Positions 48,731 through 58,339 are shown, numbered from the stretch's first letter. The stretch: 64,000 nucleotides of DNA from Henriciella aquimarina (GCF_002088975.1 NZ_NCST01000059.1:19822-83821); one strand, 5' to 3'. Numbers and translations: made by a program. The notes: a model not told the origin generated them from the letters alone.

Positions 48731-50494
48731 CTAGAGGCCGAACAGGGCTTCGCTTTCTTCCAGGAAGGCATCGCCGCCATGGGTGATGCCCGAGATCCGG
48801 CCCGGGGCTTCGGCAAGCGCTGTCTCGGCGAAGAAGCCGGCAAGCGCGGTCATCCGGCCGCGCATCGCCCCGCCTGTCGCGCGGGCCGCCAGCGCGCCCC
48901 GTGTCAGGAAGTGGCCGCCAATCACATCGCCGGCAAGCTTCAGATAGGCCGTGGCGCCCGAAAGCCCCTTTTCCTTCTCGGCCTTCATGGCCCCGGCCAT
49001 CCAGCTGGTCGCCTCGTCCAGCGCATCGGCAGCCGACGCCAGCCGGTCGGCGATATGGACAAGCTGCGGGTCGTTCGTCTCCCGCGCGCTCTGGGCGGTC
49101 TCGCGGATTTCGCTGACCATGTCGGCCATCGCCTTGCCGTCCGACATGGCGAGCTTGCGGCCCACAAGGTCAATCGCCTGGATGCCGTTCGTGCCTTCAT
49201 AGATCGGCGCAATCCGCGCATCGCGGTAGAGCTGGGCAGCCAGCGTCTCGTTCATGAAGCCCATGCCGCCATGGATCTGCACCCCGAGGCTCGCCATCTC
49301 GACGCCCATATCCGTCGACCAGGCCTTGGCGATGGGGGTGAGCAGCTCCTCGCGCATCTTCGCAGCCGCGCGCGTCTCTTCGCTCGCCCCGGCTTCGGCC
49401 TCGTCGGCGGCCAGCCCGCAGGCATAGCAGATCGCGCGGGAGGCCATGACATTGGCGCGCATCGTCGTCAGCGTGCGGCGGATGTCGGCATGGTGCAGGA
49501 TCGGAGCGGGGCCATCGACGCCCGGCACCCGGCCCTGCTTACGCTCCTGGGCATATTCATAAGCCGTCTGATACGCCGCTTCGCCGACGCCGACGCCTTC
49601 CAGGCCGACATTGAGGCGGGCGGAGTTCATCATGGTGAACATGCAGGCAAGCCCTCTGTTCTCCTCGCCGACCAGCCAGCCGGTCGCGCCCTCATACTCC
49701 ATTACGCAGGTCGGGCTGGCATGAATGCCGATCTTCTTTTCCAGCCCGATACACTGCACCTTGTTGCGCTCGCCCAGCGAGCCGTCCTCATTGACCATCA
49801 CTTTCGGCACAACGAAGAGCGAGATGCCCTTCGAGCCCTCCGGCGCATCCGGCAGGCGGGCGAGGACGAGGTGAATGATATTGTCGGTGAGGTCGTGATC
49901 GCCCCAGGTGATGTAGATCTTCTGGCCGGTGATGGCGTAGGAGCCGTCCCCGTTCGGCACGGCCTTGGTCTTCATCGCCCCGAGGTCCGAGCCGGCCTGC
50001 GGCTCCGTCAGGTTCATCGTGCCCGTCCATTCGCCGGAGACGAGCTTGGGCAGGTATTTCTTCTGCTCGGCCTCGCCGCCATGCGCCAGCAGCGCCTCGA
50101 TCGCGCCGAGGCTCAGCATCGGGCAGAGGCCGAAGCTCATATTCGCGCCGTGGATCAGCTCCAGCACCGCATTGGCGAGCGTACCGGGCAGGCCCTGGCC
50201 GCCCCATTCTTCCGGCGCCGACAGGCCCATCCAGCCGCCTTCGGCAAAGGCCTTGTAAGCCTCCTTGAAACCGTGCGGCGCGACCACCCCGTCGCCGGTC
50301 AGCTGCGCGCCCTGTTCGTCGCCCGGCTGGTTCAGCGGCGCGAGCACTTCGCCAGCGAGCTTGCCGGCCTCTTCCAGGATCGGCTCGACGAGGTCCATGT
50401 CGAAATTCTCGAAGCGCTCGCCCTGCAGGCGGGCAATGCCAGCCACATCCTTCAGCGCGAACAGCATGTCCTCGACCGGCGCCTTGTAACTCAT
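48731..50494 (-). CDS. Acyl-CoA dehydrogenase
   Basis: A 587-residue flavoenzyme of the long acyl-CoA dehydrogenase type. The N-terminal domain, the middle FAD-binding domain with MNLTEPQAGSDLGAMKTKA, the central Arg-rich HIDA segment (MEYEGATGWLVGEENRGL) and the C-terminal domain (GGMGFMNETLAAQLYRDARIAPIYEGTNGIQ, with the catalytic-type Glu) are all visible, with an extra ~110-residue C-terminal extension as in the ~590-residue group. It catalyses the first step of a beta-oxidation cycle. Start at 50494 has AGGAG upstream; it converges on the transporter gene. Confidence 0.94.
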   Translation of the reverse strand: MSYKAPVEDMLFALKDVAGIARLQGERFENFDMDLVEPILEEAGKLAGEVLAPLNQPGDEQGAQLTGDGVVAPHGFKEAYKAFAEGGWMGLSAPEEWGGQGLPGTLANAVLELIHGANMSFGLCPMLSLGAIEALLAHGGEAEQKKYLPKLVSGEWTGTMNLTEPQAGSDLGAMKTKAVPNGDGSYAITGQKIYITWGDHDLTDNIIHLVLARLPDAPEGSKGISLFVVPKVMVNEDGSLGERNKVQCIGLEKKIGIHASPTCVMEYEGATGWLVGEENRGLACMFTMMNSARLNVGLEGVGVGEAAYQTAYEYAQERKQGRVPGVDGPAPILHHADIRRTLTTMRANVMASRAICYACGLAADEAEAGASEETRAAAKMREELLTPIAKAWSTDMGVEMASLGVQIHGGMGFMNETLAAQLYRDARIAPIYEGTNGIQAIDLVGRKLAMSDGKAMADMVSEIRETAQSARETNDPQLVHIADRLASAADALDEATSWMAGAMKAEKEKGLSGATAYLKLAGDVIGGHFLTRGALAARATGGAMRGRMTALAGFFAETALAEAPGRISGITHGGDAFLEESEALFGL

Positions 50495-50612
50495 CTGATG
50501 CATCTCCTGGATATGTGCTATGTCTTGAGGGTCCAGATCAGGTCTGGATAGACTGCGAATTCTGTTTAGTTACTCTTGTTCAAACAACTGGTTAGTCCTG
50601 AGGAGTTCGTCC

Positions 50613-51254
50613 ATGCGTTCAATCATCACATCTGCCGCCGCCGCTGCGCTTCTGGCCGCCCCGGCTGTCGCGGAGAAGACACTCGATGGCGTCGCGGACG
50701 CCACCTACCAGCTCGACCCGAACCACGCCTTCCTGACCTGGACCGTCGTCCATAACGGCCTGTCGGAATACACCGCGACCTTCACCGACTTCAATGCCAC
50801 GCTCGACTTCAATCCGGAAGAGCCGACCGCCTCGAGCATCGAAGTCACCATCGACCCGATGGGCCTGGAGACGAATTATCCCGCCGACTACAAGGAAGGC
50901 CACCCCGACAGCCAGTTCGATAGCTGGAACGAGGCGCTCTCGAAGGACAACCGCTTCCTGAACGGCGACCAGTTCTCGCCGATCACCTTCGTCTCGACCG
51001 GCTCTGAAAAGACCGGCGAGTATACCGGCACGGTCACCGGCGACCTGACCTTCCGCGGTGTGACCAAGCCGGTCACAATGGATGTCACCTATAACGGCAC
51101 CGCCAACCTGCCCTGGTATGGCGAGCGCGACCTGGTCGGTTTCAACGCAACCACCACCATCAACCGCTCCGATTTCGGCATGGACGCCCTGCAGGGGATG
51201 ATTTCCGACGAGGTTGTCATCGAATTTTCGGGCGAATTCCTGCAGAATGAATAG
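50613..51254 (+). CDS. Periplasmic YceI-family protein
   Basis: A 213-residue protein with a signal peptide (cleavage after Ala-Val-Ala near residue 20) and a YceI lipocalin-like beta-barrel: YQLDPNHAFLTWTVVHNGLS, FDSWNEALSKDNRFL, ITFVSTGSEK, and the conserved end DEVVIEFSGEF. YceI proteins bind polyprenyl chains such as ubiquinone-like isoprenoids in the periplasm. It starts a three-gene run of YceI domains. Upstream lies an IR (TCCAGA-TCAGG-TCTGGA), not clearly an operator. The AGGAG six bases before the ATG supports the start. Confidence 0.92.
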   Translation: MRSIITSAAAAALLAAPAVAEKTLDGVADATYQLDPNHAFLTWTVVHNGLSEYTATFTDFNATLDFNPEEPTASSIEVTIDPMGLETNYPADYKEGHPDSQFDSWNEALSKDNRFLNGDQFSPITFVSTGSEKTGEYTGTVTGDLTFRGVTKPVTMDVTYNGTANLPWYGERDLVGFNATTTINRSDFGMDALQGMISDEVVIEFSGEFLQNE

Positions 51255-51289
51255 GTTGCCATCTGCTCACTGAAAAAGGTCCAGACTCC

Positions 51290-52090
51290 ATGCATCTGAA
51301 ATCCCTGTTTCTCGCCGCCGGCACCAGCCTGGTGCTCGCGGCCTGCTCGCCTTCCGGCGAGACCGACGGCGCCACCGATCCGGTGAGCGCCGAGACCCCG
51401 CCGGCCGAAACCACCGCGCCGGAAGCCGACACCAGCGAAGACACGGCCAGCGACGCCGCCTCGGCCGACAAGCTGGAAGGCGCCTCGGCGGGCACCTACA
51501 GCCTCGAGCCGACGCACGCCTTCCTCACCTTCACCGTGCGCCATAACGGCCTGTCGGAATACACGGTCAACTTCACCGATTTCGACGCCACGATGGAGTT
51601 CAACCCGGACGACCCGACGAGCTCGTCCATCGAGGTCACGATCGACCCGATGGCGCTGAACGTCCATCTCGCCTCCGACTTCAAGGAAGGCCATCCCGAC
51701 AGCCCGTATGACAGCTGGCCGCAAGCCCTCTCGCGCGATGCGCGCTTCCTGAACGCCGACGAATTCCCGGAGATCACCTTCGTCTCGACCGGCGCGGAAA
51801 AGACCGGCGACTATACCGGCACCGTCACCGGCGACCTCACCTTTCTCGGCGAGACGAAGCCCGTCACGCTGGACGTCACCTATAATGGCGTCGGCAACCA
51901 GCCCTGGTATGGCGAGCGGGACCTGATCGGCTTCAACGCCAAGACCACGATCAACCGCTCCGAGTTCGGCCAGGATTCGCTTGAAGGCATCATCTCCGAT
52001 GAAGTCGTCATCGAGTTCTCGGGTGAGTTCCTGCAGGACGAGGCCCCGGCAGACGCCGAGGCCGGCTCCGAACCAACAGAAGAAGAATAA
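51290..52090 (+). CDS. YceI-family lipoprotein
   Basis: A 266-residue protein with a clean lipobox (LVLAACSP, lipidated Cys19), a ~50-residue Pro/Thr/Glu/Asp-rich linker, then a YceI domain that is close in sequence to the previous gene (HNGLSEYTVNFTDFDA; PYDSWPQALSRDARFL; DEVVIEFSGEFLQDE). It appears to be a tandem duplicate that has acquired a membrane tether. The acidic C-tail (EAGSEPTEEE) is dispensable-looking. It lies 9 bases upstream of the b561 fusion. Confidence 0.92.
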   Translation: MHLKSLFLAAGTSLVLAACSPSGETDGATDPVSAETPPAETTAPEADTSEDTASDAASADKLEGASAGTYSLEPTHAFLTFTVRHNGLSEYTVNFTDFDATMEFNPDDPTSSSIEVTIDPMALNVHLASDFKEGHPDSPYDSWPQALSRDARFLNADEFPEITFVSTGAEKTGDYTGTVTGDLTFLGETKPVTLDVTYNGVGNQPWYGERDLIGFNAKTTINRSEFGQDSLEGIISDEVVIEFSGEFLQDEAPADAEAGSEPTEEE

Positions 52091-52099
52091 ACCAGACCA

Positions 52100-53305
52100 A
52101 TGACCCAGTCATCGCGCTATGGCGCCGTTGCGATCGCCCTTCACTGGGCGATCGCGCTTGGCATTATCGGCATGATCCTGCTCGGCTGGAACATGGACAA
52201 CAATGAATCCCTGTTCCAGCTGCACAAGTCGATCGGCATCACCATCCTGCTCCTGACGATAGCCCGCATCGTCTGGCGCCTCATAAACCCTGTCCCGCCC
52301 CTGCCAGCGGAGATGGCCGGTTATGAAAAGACGCTGAGCCATATCGTGCACGGCACCTTCTATGTGCTGATGCTCGCCATGCCACTGACCGGCTGGCTGG
52401 TCGTCTCGACCTCCTATGAATTCGACATCCCGACCGTGCTCTACGGCACTGTCAGCTGGCCGGACCTGCCGGTCGGTTTCATGTCGAACGAGACCGGGCA
52501 TGCGATTGCCGAATTCGTCCACTCCAAGCTCGCCTGGGTCGCCATTGTCCTGCTCGGCCTGCATGTCGCCGGCGCAGTGAAGCACGAGATCGGCGGCGAG
52601 GAAGGCGTTCTGAAACGCATGATCCCGGGCCTGTTCGGCAAGCCCGACGCACCGAGCCCGCCGCCGCGCGGCTTCCTGCCGGCCTTCGGCGCGGCCATCG
52701 CCATCTTCCTGCTGATCGCTTTCGTCCCGCCGCTCTTTTCCGGCGCGGCGAGCAGCCCGTCGGGCGCGGAAAACGTCGATGACGCCGGCGTCAATGAAGA
52801 GGCGTTCAATCCGAACTGGACCGTCAATCAGGAGGCCTCCAGTATCACCTTCTCCGGCACGCATGATGGCAGCGAATATAGCGGCCGCTTCGGCGACTGG
52901 TCGGCCGATATCCGCTTCGATGCGGACAATCTCGAGGATGCCCGCGCCATCGTCTCGGTGAAGACGGCCTCGGCCAGGGCCAGCAAGAAGCTCTACACCG
53001 ACAGCCTCAAATCGAAGGAATGGTTCGATGTCGAGGGCCACCCCACCGCCAGCGTGGTGCTGACCGATTTCCAGGAGACCGACAGCGGCTACACCGCCGA
53101 GGCCGCTATCACGATCAAGGACAGCACCGTCACCGTGCCCTTCCCTTTCACCCTCGACATCGAGGGCGACACCGCCCGGATGGACGGGACGGCCACGGTG
53201 CAGCGCACCCCGCTCAGCCTCGGCCAGACCTCCGATCCCGGTGCCGACTGGGTGGGCGAGGATGTGAACATCGCAGTGTCCGTCGAGGCCTCGCGCGTGG
53301 ACTGA
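52100..53305 (+). CDS. Cytochrome b561-YceI fusion protein
   Basis: A 401-residue inner-membrane and periplasmic protein. Residues ~1-180 are a four-helix cytochrome b561 with candidate heme ligands His15, His42, His141 and His155. A further transmembrane helix lies near residues 195-215. Residues ~235-400 are a YceI domain (SSITFSGTHDGSEYSGRFGDW, then WFDVEGHPTASVV). The fusion puts an isoprenoid-quinone-type binding barrel next to a b-heme, implying that the module handles a quinone or a similar lipid redox carrier. Together with its two YceI neighbours it forms one operon. Confidence 0.9.
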   Translation: MTQSSRYGAVAIALHWAIALGIIGMILLGWNMDNNESLFQLHKSIGITILLLTIARIVWRLINPVPPLPAEMAGYEKTLSHIVHGTFYVLMLAMPLTGWLVVSTSYEFDIPTVLYGTVSWPDLPVGFMSNETGHAIAEFVHSKLAWVAIVLLGLHVAGAVKHEIGGEEGVLKRMIPGLFGKPDAPSPPPRGFLPAFGAAIAIFLLIAFVPPLFSGAASSPSGAENVDDAGVNEEAFNPNWTVNQEASSITFSGTHDGSEYSGRFGDWSADIRFDADNLEDARAIVSVKTASARASKKLYTDSLKSKEWFDVEGHPTASVVLTDFQETDSGYTAEAAITIKDSTVTVPFPFTLDIEGDTARMDGTATVQRTPLSLGQTSDPGADWVGEDVNIAVSVEASRVD

Positions 53306-54268
53306 ATGAGTGTTACCTCACGGGCGACCATGACCGCCCCTGTCCTCCTGCCTGACCCGGACACAATCCGGAACGCGACAGCCATCCTGTCGCGCGGCGG
53401 CCTCGTGGCGATGCCGACCGAGACGGTTTACGGCCTCGCCGGCGATGCCACCAATCCCAAAGCGGTGGCGCGGATATATGCGGTAAAGGAACGCCCCGTT
53501 TTCAACCCGCTCATCGCGCATGTCGCCTCGCCGCACGCCGCGTTTGCCCAGGGCGCCTTTTCGCCCGAGGCGCGCGAGCTCGCCCTGCACTTCTGGCCCG
53601 GCCCGCTCACCCTTGTCGTCAATGCGACGCCGGACACCACGGTCTGCGACCTCGCCCGCGCCGGCCTCGACACGCTGGCCCTGCGCGTCCCGGCCCATCC
53701 CGACGCCCAGGCCCTACTGGAAGAGTTCGGCAAGCCGCTGGTCGCGCCCTCGGCCAACCCGTCGGGGCGGATCAGCCCGACACAGGCGGCCCATGTCGCC
53801 GCCGATCTCGGGGACAAGATCGACCTCATCCTCGATGGCGGCCCCTGCCGGGAAGGCATCGAGTCCACCGTCATCGATGCGCGTTGGGCGACCCCCGCCC
53901 TGTTGCGCAAGGGCACGCTGTCGCCGGCCATGATCGATGCCGTCTGGCCCGGCCTTACCGAAGGCGGCGGCGAGGGCCAGCCCGTCTCGCCCGGCCAGCT
54001 CTTGCGCCACTATGCGCCCGACGCCGCGCTGCGGCTGAACGCGGACAGCCCCGCGCCAGGCGAGGCGTTTCTTGGCTTCGGCGCGGTGAGTGGGGCCACG
54101 CTCAACCTGTCGCCATCCGGCGATCTCGCGGAAGCCGCGGCCAATCTCTTCGCCATGCTGCGCGAGCTCGACAAGACGCATGACCGCATCGCCGTCGCCC
54201 CCATTCCCGGCGACGGGCTGGGGGCTGCGATCAATGACCGTCTGGTCCGCGCCGCCAATCGAAGCTAG
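53306..54268 (+). CDS. Threonylcarbamoyl-AMP synthase, Sua5/YrdC type
   Basis: A 320-residue protein. The YrdC domain (MPTETVYGLAGDATN, KERPVFNPLIAHV, GPLTLVVNA, RVPAHPDAQALL, VAPSANPSGRISPTQAAHV) covers residues ~1-200, followed by a C-terminal Sua5 domain (SPGQLLRHYAPD, then FGAVSG). It makes threonylcarbamoyl-AMP from threonine, bicarbonate and ATP, for t6A37 in ANN-decoding tRNAs. It starts at once after the fusion-gene stop; an internal Met (53330) is an alternative start. Confidence 0.93.
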   Translation: MSVTSRATMTAPVLLPDPDTIRNATAILSRGGLVAMPTETVYGLAGDATNPKAVARIYAVKERPVFNPLIAHVASPHAAFAQGAFSPEARELALHFWPGPLTLVVNATPDTTVCDLARAGLDTLALRVPAHPDAQALLEEFGKPLVAPSANPSGRISPTQAAHVAADLGDKIDLILDGGPCREGIESTVIDARWATPALLRKGTLSPAMIDAVWPGLTEGGGEGQPVSPGQLLRHYAPDAALRLNADSPAPGEAFLGFGAVSGATLNLSPSGDLAEAAANLFAMLRELDKTHDRIAVAPIPGDGLGAAINDRLVRAANRS

Positions 54269-54278
54269 AACACCAGAC

Positions 54279-54884
54279 ATGCACCCGGCTCCGGCCTTTC
54301 TCGAAACCGATCGCGACCGGCTCCTCAGGCGGACCGAGGCCTGGCCCTTTGCCGCCATTATCGGCGTGGCCGACGGACGCCCCCATGTCGCGCACAGCCC
54401 CGTTATCCGCGGTGGGGAAGGCACACTGCGTTTTCACCTCGCCCGCATGAACCCGGCCTGTCAGGCCATCACCGCCGCCGGGCGCGCGCTCATCGTCTTC
54501 ACCGGGCCCAACGATTACATATCGCCGGACTGGTACGGCCAGGAGGACCAAGTCCCGACCTGGAACTATCTCTCCGTGGAAGCGGAAGGCCCCGTCACCC
54601 CGCAGGACGAAGCCGGCGCGACACGCTTCCTGGACGACCTCTCGGCGCGTTTCGAGGAAGACCTTTTCCCCAAGCCGGCCTGGACGCGCGACAAGATGCG
54701 CCCCGGCAGCTTCGAGCGCCAGCTGGCCGGCATCACCGTCTTCTCCCTGGCGCCCGAGCGCCTCGAAGGCATCACCAAGATCGGCCAGAACAAGCCCGCC
54801 GAAGTGCGCCAGCGCGCAGGCCGCGCCTTGAAAGCCAGCGGCGGCGACCCAACCATTTCGAGCATGATGGAGCGTGATTCATGA
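54279..54884 (+). CDS. PaiB-like FMN-binding negative regulator
   Basis: A 201-residue protein with the PaiB pattern: FAAIIGVADGRPHVAHSPVI (split-barrel FMN-binding), HLARMNPACQAIT, DYISPDWYG, VPTWNYLSVEAEG and a C-terminal helical tail with ITKIGQNKP. PaiB family members are flavin-binding proteins described as transcriptional or protease repressors, but most have not been tested. The gene overlaps the next one by four bases. Start chosen at the first Met after the Sua5 stop; the open frame runs further upstream through that gene. Confidence 0.88.
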   Translation: MHPAPAFLETDRDRLLRRTEAWPFAAIIGVADGRPHVAHSPVIRGGEGTLRFHLARMNPACQAITAAGRALIVFTGPNDYISPDWYGQEDQVPTWNYLSVEAEGPVTPQDEAGATRFLDDLSARFEEDLFPKPAWTRDKMRPGSFERQLAGITVFSLAPERLEGITKIGQNKPAEVRQRAGRALKASGGDPTISSMMERDS

Positions 54885-56290
54885 CCCGCCCGAGCGAAGA
54901 TTTCCTGAAAGCCGCAAAGGCCCTTCTCGGCGAGAAAGGCTGGAGCGAGGATCCCGACAAGCTGAACGAGGTGGCCACGCCCTGGCGCGGCACATGGCCG
55001 GGCGAGACGCCCTTCCTCGCCCTGCCCGGCTCCACCGAGGAGGCCGCCGGGCTGGTGAAGCTCTGCGGCGAACATCGCGTCGCGCTGGTCCCGCAGGGCG
55101 GCAATACCGGCCTCGTCGATGGTGGCACGCCGCATGGCGAAATCACCGTCTCGATGCGCCGGATGAAACAGGTCCGCAATGTCGACACGCGCAACAACTC
55201 GCTCACCATCGAGGCCGGCGCGCCGCTGGTGGACGCGCAGGCCGCCGCCGATGACGCCAACCGCCTCTTCCCGCTCTCGCTCGGCTCGGAAGGCCAGGCG
55301 ACGATTGGCGGGCTGATCTCGACCAATGCCGGCGGCGTGGCCGTGCTGCGCTACGGCATGATGCGGGATCTGATCTTGGGCCTCGAAGTCGTCCTGCCCT
55401 CAGGCGAGGTCTGGGACGGGCTGTCGGGGCTGCGCAAGAACAATACGGGCTACGACCTGAAACACCTCTTTGCCGGCGCCGAAGGCACGCTTGGCCTGAT
55501 CACGGCGGCGACGTTGAAGCTCTTCCCCAAGGTGGCGAAGGCGACCGGCTGGGTGATCTGCAAGTCGGCGAGCGACGTCGTCGATCTGCTGGCGCTGGTG
55601 CGCGAGCATGCCGGCGACACGGTAACGAGCTTCGAGATCATCCCGGCGCGCGCCATCGAGATGGTGCAGGCCGACGTGCCCGACACGCGCGACCCGGCGC
55701 CGTCCGACCTGCCATGGCGGGTGCTGGTCGAGATCTCCATGTCGCGCGAGGACCAGGCGCGCGAGGCCCTGATGGAAGCGCTTGGCGATGCCATCGAGAA
55801 GGAACTCGCCGACAATGTCATCATGGCCGAGAATCAGGCCCAGGCCGACAGCTTCTGGCATATCCGCGAGACCATCCCGCTGTCCAAACGCGCCTTCGGC
55901 ACCGCCATCAATCACGACATCTCCGTGCCGGTCTCGGCCATTCCGGAGTTTCTGGAGGTGACGGAAAAGGCGATCCACGAGGTCGCCAGCAACACCGAGA
56001 TCGTCGCCTTCGGCCATGTCGGCGACGGCAATCTGCACTATTCCGCCTGCGAACCGGCCGAAACAAACACCCCGTTTCTCGCCAATCATGCCGGCGAGAT
56101 CACGCGCATCGTGCACGAGCAGGCCATGTCCTTTGGCGGCTCGATCAGCGCCGAGCACGGTGTGGGGCGGCTGAAGCGCGACGAGCTGGCCGGCATCCGC
56201 CCAGACTGCGCGACCGCCACGATGCGGGCGATCAAGACCGCGCTCGACCCGCTCGGCATCATGAATCCGGGCCGCGTCGTCAGCGTCTGA
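54881..56290 (+). CDS. FAD-binding oxidoreductase (D-2-hydroxyacid dehydrogenase type)
   Basis: A 469-residue flavoprotein. The PCMH-type FAD_binding_4 domain has LVPQGGNTGLVDGGTP, SLGSEGQATIGGLISTNAGG and GAEGTLGLITAATLKLFP. The FAD-oxidase_C domain has AFGHVGDGNLHYS and ISAEHGVGRLKR. Together they mark the D-lactate/D-2-hydroxyglutarate/glycolate dehydrogenase group. The substrate within that group is not decided by sequence alone. Translationally coupled to the PaiB-like gene. Confidence 0.93.
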   Translation: MTRPSEDFLKAAKALLGEKGWSEDPDKLNEVATPWRGTWPGETPFLALPGSTEEAAGLVKLCGEHRVALVPQGGNTGLVDGGTPHGEITVSMRRMKQVRNVDTRNNSLTIEAGAPLVDAQAAADDANRLFPLSLGSEGQATIGGLISTNAGGVAVLRYGMMRDLILGLEVVLPSGEVWDGLSGLRKNNTGYDLKHLFAGAEGTLGLITAATLKLFPKVAKATGWVICKSASDVVDLLALVREHAGDTVTSFEIIPARAIEMVQADVPDTRDPAPSDLPWRVLVEISMSREDQAREALMEALGDAIEKELADNVIMAENQAQADSFWHIRETIPLSKRAFGTAINHDISVPVSAIPEFLEVTEKAIHEVASNTEIVAFGHVGDGNLHYSACEPAETNTPFLANHAGEITRIVHEQAMSFGGSISAEHGVGRLKRDELAGIRPDCATATMRAIKTALDPLGIMNPGRVVSV

Positions 56291-56336
56291 ACCCCCGCCC
56301 AGGCACAAGCATGAAGGGCCGGGCGACAGCGCGCCG

Positions 56337-57563
56337 TCAGGCGACGCGCCGCGCCCGTGCCCGGCCGGAAGCAAGGACAAGCAGCGCCACGAAGGCAATG
56401 CTCGTCGCCTGGGAGGAAAACACTTCCAGCATCACCGCGAAGAACCAGGCGGGCAGCCCGCGCGCCGGGGCAGCGGCGTCGAGCACTTCCGGCCCGCCCT
56501 CGCCGAGCAGGCTTTGGCGCGCGGTCTCGATCTTCGCTTCGAGCGCGGCGCGGCGTTTCGCCAGGCCCAGCTCGTTCTGCGCATCGCGATAGGGTTTCTG
56601 CCAGGTCCGCCCGACGTCTTCGACCCCGCGCAGATACTCTTCCAGCCCCTCGACCGAGCGCGTCTCGGGCGGGATGCCGTCGAGCTGTCGGCGATAGTCG
56701 GCGATCTGCGCCTCGATCACCGCGCGCGCCTCACCGGCGGCCTCGGCGGCTTCGGCCTGCACGTCGCGATTGGTCTCCATATACATTGCCGTGCCGAGCA
56801 CGCTGGTCGCCGCGCCGGCCAGCGCGAAGACAAGCGCGCGCACCCCTTCCTTCCGCCGCCCGCCGGAGACATGCCACCAGAAGAAGGTGAAGCCGCCGAA
56901 CGAGCAGACCGAGGCGATCACGCCCGCCCAGCCCCAGATGCGCCCCTGCACCGGCTCGGCCACGCTGGCGCTGAAGGCCTGGAAATTGGCGAAGGCCGAC
57001 AGCCCGGCCGCAGCCAGCCCCGCGCCAAGGAAGACGAGCGAGAGAAGAATGATGATCAGCGCCTCGAACACCCCGCGCCGCCGGGGGGCGAGTGGCGGCT
57101 CCGCCACGCCAACCCCGGGCGCTTCGGCCCCTGCCCAGCCCTGCGGCTCTGCCGCATGCGTCCCCCGCGCGGCCCCCGGCTCGTCCAGCAGTTCCGCGCG
57201 CCAAGTCTCTATCTCGTCCTCCTGCTGGTCTTCGACAGCGGGCGCGGGATCTTCCTCACGCACTGCCGGCAGGGTCTCGCCCCTGTCCCGGCGCAGCGGA
57301 ATCACATTGGCCTCGCTATAGCTGTCAGGGTCGGCGTGAACCTCACCGTCCTCCAGCTCGCTCAGATATATGCGGATCGGGGCTTCCACCCCGCAATTGG
57401 AACAGCGCGCCTGCCCCGTGCGCAGGCTGAGCTTCAGGCCCGCCGGCGCATTGCAGCGCGGGCACTCCACCCGGGCGGTGTCCCCGTCGCCAAACGCGTC
57501 CTCGAAGCCGTGCGCGACCAGCAGCGCCCACAACTCACCTGTGCGTTGCTGAATAGCTTCCAT
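56337..57563 (-). CDS. Zinc-ribbon membrane protein of unknown function
   Basis: A 408-residue protein. The N-terminal zinc ribbon (CPRCNAPAGLKL..RCSNCGVEAP, residues ~34-62) precedes a ~100-residue acidic, disordered-looking stretch. Hydrophobic segments follow near residues 165-187, 205-225 and 235-260, then a coiled coil (~275-355, EAAEAAGEARAVIEAQIADY) and a final hydrophobic helix near residue 375-400. No family is recognised. A large cytosolic or periplasmic coiled coil between membrane spans suggests a scaffolding role. It is convergent with the FAD gene. Confidence 0.65.
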   Translation of the reverse strand: MEAIQQRTGELWALLVAHGFEDAFGDGDTARVECPRCNAPAGLKLSLRTGQARCSNCGVEAPIRIYLSELEDGEVHADPDSYSEANVIPLRRDRGETLPAVREEDPAPAVEDQQEDEIETWRAELLDEPGAARGTHAAEPQGWAGAEAPGVGVAEPPLAPRRRGVFEALIIILLSLVFLGAGLAAAGLSAFANFQAFSASVAEPVQGRIWGWAGVIASVCSFGGFTFFWWHVSGGRRKEGVRALVFALAGAATSVLGTAMYMETNRDVQAEAAEAAGEARAVIEAQIADYRRQLDGIPPETRSVEGLEEYLRGVEDVGRTWQKPYRDAQNELGLAKRRAALEAKIETARQSLLGEGGPEVLDAAAPARGLPAWFFAVMLEVFSSQATSIAFVALLVLASGRARARRVA

Positions 57564-57633
57564 GAAATTGTGCCCTGCGCGTTGTCATTCATGATCACCA
57601 ACAGAACACTAACAGAACAAATGGGGAATAAAG

Positions 57634-58185
57634 TCAAGACCTGTCGACGAGCACCGCCACGAACAGCGCGGGCTGGTTACCCTCGGCGACCCAGGCATGG
57701 TTGGTCGCGCGCTGCACCACGACGTCGCCGGGCTCCAGCACGGTCTCGTCGTCATCGAGCAGCAGACGGACCCGGCCTTTCACCAGGATGATCGCATCCA
57801 GCGTGTCGGTCTTGTGCATGGCCGGATGGCGCGACGTATCCGGCTGGTGATCGCCTGCCCCCATCTCGACGAAGGCGGCCCGCGTGATCTCGCGTACCTG
57901 TTCGGCCGGCACGCCGTCCGGCGCGGGCTCGATGGCGAACCAGCGGATCTTCACTCCGCCCTTTGGGGGCGAGAGCTGCGGCTTGCCGATGCCCCGGTCG
58001 GCCTCATCCGTCGTCTCGATCGCCCCGCTGGTCGCATCGGTCCAGATCTCGAACAGCCCGCCCAGCTCCCCGGTGCGGAACTCGGCCGCCTGCGGGCCAT
58101 CGATCAGGATGCGCGAACGCCCCTCTTCCGTCTCGCCCGTCACGATGCGGCGCAACCCGAAACCGCCCTCTGTCTGCTCTGCCAT
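57634..58185 (-). CDS. Cupin-domain protein
   Basis: A 183-residue protein. Residues ~115-175 form a cupin (TDTLDAIILVKGRVRLLLDD, EPGDVVVQRATNHAWVA), with His in HKTDTLD and Glu and His later as probable metal ligands. The N-terminal half is a second, degenerate beta-barrel (RIVTGETEEGRSRILIDG). Cupin proteins of this shape often act on small hydroxyacids or sugars, but the substrate is unknown. Start set at 58185, after GGGAGGAAAGC. Confidence 0.85.
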   Translation of the reverse strand: MAEQTEGGFGLRRIVTGETEEGRSRILIDGPQAAEFRTGELGGLFEIWTDATSGAIETTDEADRGIGKPQLSPPKGGVKIRWFAIEPAPDGVPAEQVREITRAAFVEMGAGDHQPDTSRHPAMHKTDTLDAIILVKGRVRLLLDDDETVLEPGDVVVQRATNHAWVAEGNQPALFVAVLVDRS

Positions 58186-58339
58186 GCTTTCCTCCCGTCT
58201 TCTGTTTGGCCGATCCATAGCCGGGCCCGCCTGCCGCGTCCAACGGCTTCGGAATAGGACTTATGGAGACGATAAGAGATGACATGCAAATGCCTCGCAT
58301 TTACATTTGAGCCGAACACGATTCAGACAGGAGCCCCTC

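Noticed and set aside
50540..50580. TTGTT-CA-AACAA and TCCAGA-TCTGGA inverted repeats before the first YceI gene as operators
   Set aside because: They are short and without context; not enough to call an operator.
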